The position numbers and the translations under genes were made by a program. The notes beneath the pieces were generated by a model. That model did no database searches and was not told where the DNA came from. It was given only the letters and a program-made list of their open reading frames with translations. From JAGVSR01 sp963750715 (GTDB lineage Bacteria; Pseudomonadota; Alphaproteobacteria; Rhizobiales; Hyphomicrobiaceae), in assembly GCA_963750715.1 (NCBI GenBank), contig CAVVRP010000010.1, positions 62,001-126,000 on the forward strand: a DNA stretch of 64,000 bases, read 5' to 3'. This document shows positions 7,865-16,397 of the stretch, one piece after another (the stretch's first letter is position 1; each line of letters starts with the position of its first letter).

Positions 7865-8521
7865 ATGGACAACATGGAGCAGGCGCGCAAGCGTCTGGTG
7901 ACCGAGCAATTGGAGGCCCGGGGCGTTAGCGATCCCCTCGTGCTGGCGGCCATGCGGGCTGTGCCGCGTGAGCGGTTCGTTCCCGAGGATCTGCGCGAAG
8001 AGGCTTATAGCGACAGGCCCCTTCCGATCGGCTCGCGCCAGACCATCTCTCAGCCCTACATCGTCGCGTTCATGATCGAGGCTTTGGGGTTGCGTGGCGG
8101 CGAGAAGGTGCTGGAGATCGGAGCTGGTTCCGGCTACGCGGCTGCGGTTCTCGGAAAGATCGCATATCAGGTCTTCACCGTCGAGCGCCTGGGCCAACTC
8201 GCCGAGCGCGCGGTCGACAACCTCGCGGCGGCAGGTTGCAGCAATGTGCATGTCCGCCATGCCGACGGCACGCAAGGATGGAGCGAGGAAGCGCCGTTCG
8301 ACGCCATTCTCGTTTCGGCCGGTGCACCCGACGTACCGAAATCGCTGATGAACCAACTCAAGGTTGGGGGCCGCATGGTCGTCCCCGTGGGCAAAGAACC
8401 CGGCTCACAGGACCTGGTCTGGATCAGGCGCGTTGGCGAGGACGACTTCGAGCGCGAGGACATTGCTGATGTGCGCTTCGTGCCGCTCATCGGTAAGGAG
8501 GGCTGGGACGGAAGTCTTTAA
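7865..8521 (+). CDS. pcm: Protein-L-isoaspartate O-methyltransferase
   Basis: Repairs isoaspartyl damage in aged proteins by methylating the abnormal residue with S-adenosylmethionine. The 218-residue protein starts at ATG 7865 (MDNMEQARKRLVTEQL). It carries the family's PRERFVPEDLREEAYSDRPLP block, the substrate segment GSRQTISQPYIVAFM, motif I LEIGAGSGYAAAVLG and the acidic cofactor ligand in VFTVERL. Length and motif order are normal. It follows the strong terminator at 7760, so it has its own promoter or start region. Confidence 0.92.
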   Translation: MDNMEQARKRLVTEQLEARGVSDPLVLAAMRAVPRERFVPEDLREEAYSDRPLPIGSRQTISQPYIVAFMIEALGLRGGEKVLEIGAGSGYAAAVLGKIAYQVFTVERLGQLAERAVDNLAAAGCSNVHVRHADGTQGWSEEAPFDAILVSAGAPDVPKSLMNQLKVGGRMVVPVGKEPGSQDLVWIRRVGEDDFEREDIADVRFVPLIGKEGWDGSL

Positions 8522-8738
8522 GTTAGCAAGTGCCGGTGTCAATCGCTCGCCATGGCAGATCCGGGTGCGGCCACCGCGCACGTGGTTCGATGGCGCGCGG
8601 GTCAGTCCCCCCGTGATTGGAATTGGCACGTGCGCGCGAGCACCGCGCCTGAAGCTGGTCTGTTTTGCGCCGATGGAGCCGACCGGAGCGTTGGAAAATC
8701 ACAGTTTTCCAGTGCCCTGTATGATCCTTTTCCCGACT

Positions 8739-8770
8739 TCATAAGCTCAGCATATATTCTTGGTTTGCCC
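8739..8770 (+). repeat. Upstream repeat copy 1 (candidate sulfur-regulon operator)
   Basis: TCATAAGCTCAGCA followed by AT, one variable base, TTCTTGGTT and CCG. The same sequence, with only a few mismatches over about 32 bases, occurs at 12435 before the XRE-cupin gene. Here it lies about 60 bases before the sulfate-binding protein gene. The 8522-8738 stretch before it holds no other feature I can support. Confidence 0.55.
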
Positions 8771-8828
8771 GACCGCGGGTGCCTATTAGCGTCATCGTCA
8801 GTTTCAATCGACTGATGAGGACTACCTT

Positions 8829-9858
8829 ATGTCATTCTCGAAAATCACCCGCCGCACGGCATTGGCGCTGGGCGCTTCGGTCGGACTGGCCGGGCTGTCG
8901 GCGGTGGTCAATGCCGCCGAGGTCTCGATCCTCAATGTTTCGTACGACCCGACGCGCGAACTCTACCAGGACTACAATGCGGCCTTCGCCAAGCACTGGA
9001 AGGCGAAAACCGGCGACGACGTCACGATCAAGCAGTCGCACGGCGGGTCGGGCAAGCAGGCGCGCGCCGTGATCGACGGCCTCGAAGCCGATGTCGTCAC
9101 CCTGGCGCTGGCAGGCGACGTCAACCAGCTCTACAAGAACGGCGGGCTTATCCCGGCCGATTGGGACTAAGCGCCTGCCGCAGAACTCCGCGCCTTACAC
9201 CTCCACGATCGTGTTCCTGGTGCGCAAGGGCAACCCGAAGGGCATCAAGGACTGGTCGGACCTGGCCAAGGACGGCGTCGAGATCGTCACGCCCAACCCG
9301 AAGACGTCGGGCGGTGCACGCTGGAACTATCTTGCCGCGTGGGGCTACGCGCTCAAGCAACCCGGTGGCAACGAGACCACGGCGCGCGACCTCGTCTCGA
9401 AAATCTACAAGAACACCAAAGTGCTCGACTCCGGCGCTCGCGGTTCTTTGACCACGTTCACCGAGCGCGCCATCGGCGACGTGCTGATCTCGTGGGAGAA
9501 TGAAGCCTATCTTGCCTCCAAGGAGCTCGGCGCCGACAAGTTCGAGATCGTGACGCCCACGATCTCTATCCTCGCCGAGCCATCGGTATCGGTGGTCGAT
9601 AAAGTCGTCGACAAGCGCGGTACGCGCAAGGTCGCCGAAGAGTACCTCAACTACCTCTACAGCCCCGAAGGCCAGGATATCGCCGGCAAGCACTACTATC
9701 GTCCGCGCGATGAAAAGGTGGCCGAGAAGTACAAGGCACAGTTCTCGAACGTGAAGCTGTTCACCATCGATGAGGTGTTCGGCGGCTGGACCGCGGCACA
9801 GGAAGTCCACTTCAAGGACGGCGGCATCTTCGATCAGATCTACGACAAGAAGAGCTGA
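8829..9858 (+). CDS. Sulfate ABC transporter periplasmic binding protein (frameshifted)
   Basis: Sbp/CysP-type sulfate receptor. The signal peptide (MSFSKITRRTALALGASVGL...VNAAE) precedes family blocks NVSYDPTRELYQDYN, HGGSGKQARAVIDGLEADVV and LALAGDVNQL. At the GGG of 9163-9165 the frame stops, but dropping one G restores WTKRLPQNSAPYTSTIVFLV, then KTSGGARWNYLAAWGY, SGARGSLTTF and the ISWENEAY block, through to TGA 9856-9858. The repaired length of about 342 residues is normal. It supplies sulfate to the CysTWA transporter encoded 4 kb downstream. The break is probably a homopolymer miscall. Confidence 0.88.
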
Positions 9859-9952
9859 CGCCGCATCAACACTCGGATGCCGCTCCGCTGTCTCCCCAGA
9901 CGAGTTGTCCTGGCGGGGCGGCATTCCGGGATTGGGAGTTCAGGAGGTTCGC

Positions 9953-10096
9953 ATGAACGCAATCGGCGCAATCGGACAGTTCCTCATCGCAAGCAGTGTC
10001 GACTTCGCCCGCTCGATGCTGATGCCGAACCTTCTCTCCTGCTCCCCGTCTCCCGTTCGCATCGCTGTTTGGACCTGCTGTCGTTGCAGGGCTTGA
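9953..10096 (+). CDS. Small cysteine-ended ORF behind the sulfate-binding gene
   Basis: An ATG at 9953 sits six bases after a textbook AGGAGG. The 47-residue product begins MNAIGAIGQFLIASSVDFAR and ends with a cysteine cluster, TCCRCRA, after an earlier SCS. A short reading frame ending in Cys codons inside a sulfur-uptake locus is the arrangement expected of a cysteine-responsive leader peptide. It could equally be a plain small protein. No terminator hairpin after it was established. Confidence 0.4.
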   Translation: MNAIGAIGQFLIASSVDFARSMLMPNLLSCSPSPVRIAVWTCCRCRA

Positions 10097-10147
10097 GCTC
10101 TTCCGCAACCGACATCGAACAAACTTTGATCTTCAGGAGATTTGAAG

Positions 10148-10816
10148 ATGACGACGACCCTCATCATTCCCGGGCTTTATTCCAGCGGCCCCGACCACTG
10201 GCAGACATGGCTGGAGGACCGGGTTCCCGGCACTCTCCGCGTCGCCCAGAGCGACTGGACAAAGCCAGACTTGCCCGAATGGTCGCGCCGCGTTCGCCAT
10301 GTGATCAAGACGATGCCGGGCAAACTTGTGATCGTGGCGCACAGTTTCGGCGTGCTGGCGTCCGTGCAGGCCGCGGCCGACTTCTCGGAACGGATCGCGG
10401 GCGCGTTGTTCGTGGCGCCGGCGGATCCCGATCGCTTTGGCGTCGCGGGTCATTTGCCGCAAGGTCCGCTCCCCTTTCCCACCGTGCTGGTGGCAAGCAG
10501 CAACGATCCGTGGATGCAAGCGGAGCGCGCGGCCCAGTGGGCGCGCCGCTGGCACAGCGAATTCGTCAACCTGGGCGCTGCCGGTCACATCAATGCGGAA
10601 GCCGGCTTCGGTCCCTGGCCTGAAGGGCTGGAGCATGTGGAGCGGTTACGGCGGCACGCGGATGCGGACGCAGCTGATCGCGAGTTGGCGCCTGAACTCG
10701 ACGGTGTGCGCGCATACCGGACCTCGGTCGCCCGGCGCGGTGCTCATCTGCACCTGCCGCGCGCGGATGCGGCACGAAGGAGCCACTCGCGCGTGCCCGT
10801 TCTCGGCGTCGGATAG
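10148..10816 (+). CDS. RBBP9/YdeN-family alpha/beta hydrolase
   Basis: Starts at ATG 10148 (MTTTLIIPGLYSSGPDHWQTWLE), the characteristic opening of the RBBP9-like serine hydrolases. The nucleophile elbow is AHSFGVL, the acidic residue lies in VLVASSNDPWM and the catalytic His in GAAGHINAEAGFGPWPEG. The family core normally ends soon after that block. Here about 50 further arginine- and alanine-rich residues follow, which may be an unrelated extension or the result of an indel. Its place between the sulfate-binding protein and the porin is common in alphaproteobacterial sulfur loci, but its substrate is unknown. Confidence 0.75.
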   Translation: MTTTLIIPGLYSSGPDHWQTWLEDRVPGTLRVAQSDWTKPDLPEWSRRVRHVIKTMPGKLVIVAHSFGVLASVQAAADFSERIAGALFVAPADPDRFGVAGHLPQGPLPFPTVLVASSNDPWMQAERAAQWARRWHSEFVNLGAAGHINAEAGFGPWPEGLEHVERLRRHADADAADRELAPELDGVRAYRTSVARRGAHLHLPRADAARRSHSRVPVLGVG

Positions 10817-10984
10817 ACGGTCCTGACGGTGGTGCCGATGGACAACAGCGGCAGCGGCTGAAATGCAAAGCTGATTTCTGTTCTTAACCAGACGGATCGA
10901 GTCATGAGACAGAGGAGTCAGAAAAGAATCAACAGAACCAGTTCGTTATCTCAGAATTTCGTCCAATTTAACGGAGATGTGTCG

Positions 10985-12314
10985 ATGCACGGGGGAATGG
11001 TGAAGAAGGCCGGCTCTGCAGCGATTTCGCTGGTAGCGGCCGTGACGATGGGGTCGTCGCTGTCGGTCGCTGCGGATCTGGGGGGCAACTGCTGCGCGGA
11101 TCTCGAGGAGCGCATCGCCGAGCTTGAGGCCACAACCGCTCGCAAGGGAAACCGAAAGGTCAGCCTCACCGTTACTGGCTGGGTCAACGAGGCCGTGTTC
11201 TTCTGGGATGATGGCGTCGAAAGCAACGCCTATGTCGCCACCAATGGTCTCGAACAGAGCCGCTTCCAGTTTACGGGTGACGCCAAGATTACCGGTGATT
11301 GGTCGGCTGGCTATCGTCTCGAAATTGGCATCAATGGTGCTGACTCGACAACATTCAGCCAGGACTTCGCCGGGGACGCACCGAATAGTGCGGCACCGCT
11401 GAACAACCTTATTCTTCGCCAAAGCCACTGGTACTTGAAGAGCAAGACCTACGGCAAGCTCAGCGTCGGACTTACTGGGACCGCGACCTATCACCTGTTG
11501 GACGATGTCGACTTCACCCAGACACGAAACGCCTCTGACCCCGAGGCCGCCCCTACTGCTCTGGCACGATTCAAGATTCGCGACGACGGGTCTTACGTCA
11601 ACAGCCTTCAGTGGCGTGATATCATGCAAGGCGTCAACAAAGATACGCCCGGCCAGAACGGGCGCCGCAACATCGTCCGCTATGATTCACCAGAGCTTGC
11701 TGGCTTCATGATCACGGCATCTATAGGTGAAGACGACATGTTGGGTGCGTCTCTCAAATACAAGGGCGAACTCCACGACTTCAAGCTTGCTGCAAGCGCG
11801 GGTTACGAGCATAACAGCGACGAACTGCTCTCGCAGTGCCAGACCGCGCCCTTTAACAACCCTATGGACTGCGAATGGTGGGGAGCTGCGGCGATCGTCA
11901 ATGCATGCTCCGACGGGCCTTTTCCTTTACGGTGCGTACGGCGAGCAGCATGACAATACCGTGCAGGACTTCGATCCGGCTGCCGATCCCAACAGCACGA
12001 TGTGGTATGTGCAGGCTGGTATTGAGCGGAAGTGGCATCCGTTCGGGCTGACTACAATTTTCGGCGAGTATCGTCACGATGATGCCGGCTCGAACCTCGC
12101 CAAGACTACAACGAAAGGCAACTCTGCCACCTTCATCCAGGATGCCAATATTGACTACTGGGCTGCCGGCGTCGTGCAGGGCATCGACGCGGCTGCTATG
12201 CAGCTCTACGTCGTGTACCGTCACAACGAGGGTGACTTCAACAATGCGGTCGGGGCCAACTTCAATATGGATAGCTTCGACATGGTCATAACGGGTGCAC
12301 GCATCTCGTTCTGA
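10985..12314 (+). CDS. Alphaproteobacterial porin (frameshifted)
   Basis: Outer-membrane trimeric beta-barrel porin. ATG 10985 opens a signal peptide (MVKKAGSAAISLVAAVTMG...SVAAD). The mature start has the rhizobial hallmark CCADLEERIAELEATTARKG and the first strand KVSLTVTGWVNEAVFFWDDG. The frame breaks at the AA of 11900-11901. Skipping one base gives MHAPTGLFLYGAYGEQ and strands to the terminal SFDMVITGARISF, ending in Phe as barrel proteins do. The repaired length is about 442 residues. It lies within the sulfate cluster and may admit sulfur compounds, which is inference. Confidence 0.85.
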
Positions 12315-12401
12315 TCTCTGGACCTTCTCCCGAGGATCAGGTCAGACACACGGCGGGGTCGCTCCGAAAGGGGCGGCCTTCGCCGCTTTGGGCACCGCCT
12401 C

Positions 12402-12420
12402 ACGAGGCGCCGAGCCTCGT
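12402..12420 (+). other. GC-rich hairpin after the porin gene
   Basis: ACGAGGC, a GCCGA loop and GCCTCGT pair perfectly, about 90 bases after the porin stop. There is no T-run after it, so it may stabilise the transcript end rather than terminate transcription. Confidence 0.35.
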
Positions 12421-12434
12421 CCTTGCGCAAAAGG

Positions 12435-12468
12435 TCATAAGCTCAGCAGATCTTCTTGGTTCGTCCGG
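12435..12468 (+). repeat. Upstream repeat copy 2 (candidate sulfur-regulon operator)
   Basis: TCATAAGCTCAGCA, then GATC, TTCTTGGTT, CGTCCGG. It matches the copy at 8739 almost base for base and lies about 40-70 bases before the XRE-cupin regulator gene. Shared non-coding sequence before two genes of one pathway suggests one regulator binds both. Confidence 0.55.
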
Positions 12469-12507
12469 ACTGTTATCGCGGATACCGTGTCTGCATGACT
12501 GATCTCG

Positions 12508-13146
12508 ATGTCCGATATCCCAGCATGCCCGCTAGACGACAGCGCCTGGGCCAAGCGCCAAGGCGAAAAGGGGAACCTTGTGTCAGAGGTTTCGCACGTC
12601 GTTGGTCAGAACCTGAGGGAAGCGCGTCGCAAGCAGGGTTACTCACTGGACGCGCTTGCGCAGGTCTCGGGTGTGAGCCGCGCCATGCTCGGGCAGATCG
12701 AGACAGGCAAGAGTGTTCCGACGATTACCATCATCTGGAAGGTCGCGCAGGCACTGGGCGTGCCGGTCGCGCAGATCATTAGCCGGCCCGGACAGGCGGA
12801 CTATGTCGTGCAAACGCGGTCACAGGCCAAAGTGCTCACCGATGATGCGGGCCAGTTTTCTGTTCGTGCGATCGAGCGCGAACCCGGCGCCCACGGCGTC
12901 CAGTTCCAGGAGGTCCGCATCGCTCCGGGGCATGAGGAACGGGTTGCGTCGCAATCCTGCAGCATCCGGCTGATCGTCGTCCAAGGTTCGATTGGTCTGG
13001 CATTCGGAGACGAGGCGCCGGTCCGCCTCGGGCAAGGCGATGCAATCTTCTTCAGCGGGGTGCACGAGCATGTCGTTTCGAATCCAGGCGACGACGAGAG
13101 CATATTGTACCTCATTGCCGAACCCAATCATGCATCCCGCCGCTGA
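12508..13146 (+). CDS. XRE-family regulator with C-terminal cupin domain
   Basis: 212 residues. The helix-turn-helix spans residues about 28-80 (VGQNLREARRKQGYSLDALA, QVSGVSRAMLGQIETGKSVP). The cupin sensor domain follows (residues about 120-205: GHEERVASQSCSIRLIVVQG, RLGQGDAIFFSGVHEHVV). XRE-cupin proteins such as SutR act on sulfur-utilisation genes. Here the gene lies between sulfate-uptake genes and shares an upstream repeat with the sulfate-binding protein gene, so control of this cluster is a fair inference. The ligand is not identifiable. Confidence 0.82.
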   Translation: MSDIPACPLDDSAWAKRQGEKGNLVSEVSHVVGQNLREARRKQGYSLDALAQVSGVSRAMLGQIETGKSVPTITIIWKVAQALGVPVAQIISRPGQADYVVQTRSQAKVLTDDAGQFSVRAIEREPGAHGVQFQEVRIAPGHEERVASQSCSIRLIVVQGSIGLAFGDEAPVRLGQGDAIFFSGVHEHVVSNPGDDESILYLIAEPNHASRR

Positions 13147-13269
13147 CCTCGCCTGACGTCGCGCTGGCTATGCGAAAAACCCCGATAAGGAATGCAGTTC
13201 TAATTCGTTGGGGCCCGATGGGGCCTCCGCCATACTCGCTTGTCTTGACGTTATAGTGGAAAAGCAGAC

Positions 13270-13365
13270 ATGACGCCCGACAGCGAAACACTCGGCAAGT
13301 TAGCGGCCTGGACCGGCCTCGGGCTGTCGTTTCTGGTCGTATTTGCCATCACGCTTGCGATCTGA
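13270..13365 (+). CDS. Small single-pass membrane protein (31 aa) before cysT
   Basis: ATG 13270 to TGA 13363. The product reads MTPDSETLGKLAAWTGLG then a hydrophobic helix LSFLVVFAITLAI. The stop is 13 bases before the CysT ATG, so it would be translated in the same operon. The composition and clean single helix suggest a real small protein, perhaps an accessory to the transporter. No homolog is claimed. Confidence 0.45.
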   Translation: MTPDSETLGKLAAWTGLGLSFLVVFAITLAI

Positions 13366-13378
13366 TCGGAGCGGCACC

Positions 13379-14206
13379 ATGGCGCGCACTCACCGCGTAT
13401 TGCCGGGCTTTGGCTTGTCTCTCGGGTACACGCTGGCTTACCTGTCTCTCGTCATCCTCATCCCGCTGTCGGCGGTGTTCATCAAGACGGCGGGCATGGA
13501 CCCAAGCCGGTTCTGGAGCGTCGTGACCAACGATCGGGTCGTCGCCTCCTACAGGCTTACCTTCGGCGCATCGCTGTTGGCGGCCGCAATCAACGTCGTG
13601 TTCGGGCTGCTGCTGGCTTGGTCACTGGTCCGCTACAGCTTTCCAGGCAAGAAGCTCGTCGACGCTCTGGTGGACCTGCCGTTTGCACTGCCGACGGCGG
13701 TTGCGGGCATCGCACTGACGGCGCTCTATGCGCCAAACGGCTGGCTCGGCCAGTATCTCGCGCCGCTGGGGATCAAGGTGGCGTTCACGCCGCTCGGCGT
13801 GCTGGTGGCGCTGGTCTTCATTGGGCTGCCGTTCGTGGTGCGAACCGTCCAGCCCATTCTGGAAGATTTCGAAATCGAGTTCGAGGAGGCGGCCGCAAGT
13901 CTGGGGGCGTCGCGCTGGCAGTCTGTTCGACGGGTCGTTTTCCCAGCCATCCTGCCTGCGCTCATGACCGGCTTTGCTCTCGCATTCGCGCGCGCGGTCG
14001 GCGAGTATGGCTCGGTGATCTTCATCGCCGGCAACCTGCCCTACGTGTCCGAGATCACGCCGCTTATGATCATCACCAGGCTCGAGGAATTCGATTACGA
14101 AGGGGCGACCGCCATTGCCTGCGTGATGCTGACCGTCTCGTTCGTTCTCCTCCTCGTCATCAATTATCTTCAGGGCTGGATGTCGCGTAGCGGGAGGACG
14201 GCTTGA
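13379..14206 (+). CDS. cysT: Sulfate ABC transporter permease CysT
   Basis: 275 residues from ATG 13379 (MARTHRVLPGFGLSLGYTLAYLSLVILIPL). About six membrane helices. The CysT-specific DLPFALPTAVAGIALTALYA and the EAA loop EEAAASLGASRWQSVRRVVFPA are followed by ALAFARAVGEYGSVIFIAGN. It pairs with CysW to form the sulfate/thiosulfate channel in the inner membrane. The stop overlaps the cysW start by one base (TGATG), so the two are translationally coupled. Confidence 0.93.
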   Translation: MARTHRVLPGFGLSLGYTLAYLSLVILIPLSAVFIKTAGMDPSRFWSVVTNDRVVASYRLTFGASLLAAAINVVFGLLLAWSLVRYSFPGKKLVDALVDLPFALPTAVAGIALTALYAPNGWLGQYLAPLGIKVAFTPLGVLVALVFIGLPFVVRTVQPILEDFEIEFEEAAASLGASRWQSVRRVVFPAILPALMTGFALAFARAVGEYGSVIFIAGNLPYVSEITPLMIITRLEEFDYEGATAIACVMLTVSFVLLLVINYLQGWMSRSGRTA

Positions 14207-15102
14207 TGTCGGGCGCCGTGACGTCATTGTCCGACCGCTCGTTCGGCTCAAGCCGGTTCGAGCGCAATATTGCGACCCGGGACTCGCCGTGGGTCAAGAC
14301 GGCCATTCTCTCGGTCAGCCTGCTGTTCTTCGGCATTTTCCTTCTGATGCCGCTGGTCGCGGTGTTCGTCGAAGCCCTGCGCAAGGGTTGGCATGTCTAT
14401 CTCGAAGCGCTGGTGGAGCCCGATGCTCTGTCCGCCATCCGCCTGACGCTGCTGGCAGCGGCGATCGCCGTGCCGCTCAATCTTGTCTTTGGGTTGACGG
14501 CGGCCTGGTCGATTGCTCGCTTCGAGTTTCCCGGCAAGCAGTTTCTCATTACACTCATCGATCTCCCGTTCTCGGTTTCGCCGGTCGTCGCCGGGCTGAT
14601 CTATGTGCTCGTCTTCGGCGCCCACGGCTGGTTCGGGCCTTGGCTGTCCGACCACGACATCAAGATCATCTTCGCGGTGCCGGGTATTGTGCTGGCCACC
14701 ATCTTCGTGACCTTCCCCTTTGTCGCCCGCGAACTCATTCCGCTGATGCAATCGCAGGGCAGGGACGAGGAGGAGGCCGCCATCACGCTCGGCGCCACCG
14801 GTCTCCAGACCTTCTGGCGCGTGACGCTGCCGAACATCAAGTGGGCGCTGCTGTACGGCGTCATCTTGTGCAACGCACGCGCCATGGGCGAGTTTGGCGC
14901 GGTCTCGGTCGTGTCGGGCCATATCCGCGGCGAAACCAACACCATGCCGCTGCACGTCGAGATTCTCTACAACGAGTACCAGTTCGCTGCCGCCTTCGCG
15001 GTGGCATCCCTGCTGGCCCTGCTCGCGCTTGTGACGCTGGCGCTCAAGTCATACGTTGAGTGGCGAAGTTTACGTCCCGTCCCGAGGGAGACTGAATCAT
15101 GA
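14206..15102 (+). CDS. cysW: Sulfate ABC transporter permease CysW
   Basis: 298 residues. The N-terminal cytoplasmic part is followed by six predicted helices, the CysW block DLPFSVSPVVAGLIYVLVFG, the EAA loop EEEAAITLGATGLQTFWRVT and the GEFGAVSVVSGHIRGETNTM segment typical of CysW. Second half of the sulfate channel. Start ATG 14206 overlaps the cysT stop, and its own stop overlaps the cysA start (ATGA). Confidence 0.93.
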   Translation: MSGAVTSLSDRSFGSSRFERNIATRDSPWVKTAILSVSLLFFGIFLLMPLVAVFVEALRKGWHVYLEALVEPDALSAIRLTLLAAAIAVPLNLVFGLTAAWSIARFEFPGKQFLITLIDLPFSVSPVVAGLIYVLVFGAHGWFGPWLSDHDIKIIFAVPGIVLATIFVTFPFVARELIPLMQSQGRDEEEAAITLGATGLQTFWRVTLPNIKWALLYGVILCNARAMGEFGAVSVVSGHIRGETNTMPLHVEILYNEYQFAAAFAVASLLALLALVTLALKSYVEWRSLRPVPRETES

Positions 15103-16184
15103 GTATCCAGATCGCTGACATCTCCAAGTCGTTCGGGACGTTCAAGGCGCTCGACGGCGTCACGCTCGACCTGCCGCGGGGCGAACTGGTGGCGCTTCTG
15201 GGTCCCTCCGGCTGCGGCAAGACCACGTTGCTGCGCATCATTGCCGGACTCGATCGGGCCGATACCGGCGCCATCGTGATCGACGGCGAGGACGCCACTG
15301 ATACCCACGTCCGCGAGCGCCATGTCGGATTTGTGTTCCAGCACTACGCGCTGTTCCGGCACATGACCGTGTTCGAGAACGTCGCCTTCGGCCTGCGCGT
15401 CAGGCGGCGGGCCAATCGGCCGAGTGAAGCGGACATTCAGAAAAAGATTTCGCGCCTGCTCGAACTCGTCCAGTTGGGCTGGCTGAAGGACCGCTATCCC
15501 GCACAGCTGTCCGGCGGCCAGCGGCAGCGGATCGCGCTCGCGCGTGCACTCGCAGTCGAGCCCCAGGTGTTGCTGCTCGACGAGCCGTTCGGGGCGCTCG
15601 ACGCCAAGGTACGCAAGGAACTGCGGCGCTGGTTGCGCAACCTGCACGACGAATTGCACATATCGTCGATTTTCGTCACCCACGACCAGGAAGAGGCGCT
15701 CGAAGTCTCCGACCGCATCGTGCTGATGAACCGGGGCCGGATCGAGCAGATCGGCTCTCCGTCTGAAATCTACAGTCAGCCGGCAACCTCGTTCGCTGCT
15801 AGCTTCATCGGCAACATCAATACCTTCCGCGGCAAGGTCGAAGGAAACTACGTACGTGTCGGGGGTGATCTGCTGCCGCACGCGCGATCCGATCTTGCCG
15901 AAGGTCAGCCGGTCGTCGCTTATGCTCGGCCACACGATACCGAAATCATCGCCGATAACAGCCAGAACGTTGGCATTGCCGCGCGCATCAATCGTGTCCT
16001 CGCCAGCGGCGCGGTGGCGCGCGTCGAACTGGTCGCCAATGGTCCCGAACGTGTCGGTCCGAAAGACTACTTCGAAGTCGAGATCGGCGCCGAGGAGGTC
16101 AGCAGGCTCGGCCTCGCCAACGGTCAGCGCGTGCGCCTGCAGAGCAACCGCCTCAGTGTCTTCACCGACAACGCCGCAGGATGA
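15099..16184 (+). CDS. cysA: Sulfate ABC transporter ATPase CysA
   Basis: 361 residues. Walker A GPSGCGKTTLL, Q-loop VFQHYALFRHMTVFENVAFG, signature LSGGQRQRIALARAL and Walker B VLLLDEPFGALD are intact, and the H-loop is in IFVTHDQEEALE. The C-terminal CysA-type regulatory/TOBE region runs from about residue 240 (NINTFRGKVEGNYVRVGG). It drives sulfate import by CysTW using the binding protein encoded at 8829. It is the last gene of the coupled cysTWA operon. Confidence 0.94.
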   Translation: MSIQIADISKSFGTFKALDGVTLDLPRGELVALLGPSGCGKTTLLRIIAGLDRADTGAIVIDGEDATDTHVRERHVGFVFQHYALFRHMTVFENVAFGLRVRRRANRPSEADIQKKISRLLELVQLGWLKDRYPAQLSGGQRQRIALARALAVEPQVLLLDEPFGALDAKVRKELRRWLRNLHDELHISSIFVTHDQEEALEVSDRIVLMNRGRIEQIGSPSEIYSQPATSFAASFIGNINTFRGKVEGNYVRVGGDLLPHARSDLAEGQPVVAYARPHDTEIIADNSQNVGIAARINRVLASGAVARVELVANGPERVGPKDYFEVEIGAEEVSRLGLANGQRVRLQSNRLSVFTDNAAG

Positions 16185-16397
16185 CAAACTGGGCGTCGAG
16201 TTGTTCGTGAGCCGCGGCAAGCGCTTCCTTGACCTCGCCCAGCCGGATGATTTGAGCATGGCGCATGTGAAGTCCGCTTTTTTGAATATGCGAGAATCCG
16301 CCTTCGTCATCAATTGCTTGAAGCGCAGACCGTACCATTGCTCGCGGTCATCGAGGAGCGTAAGCTTGCGACCTGTTCCCTCGTGGAGGGGCGGCCG

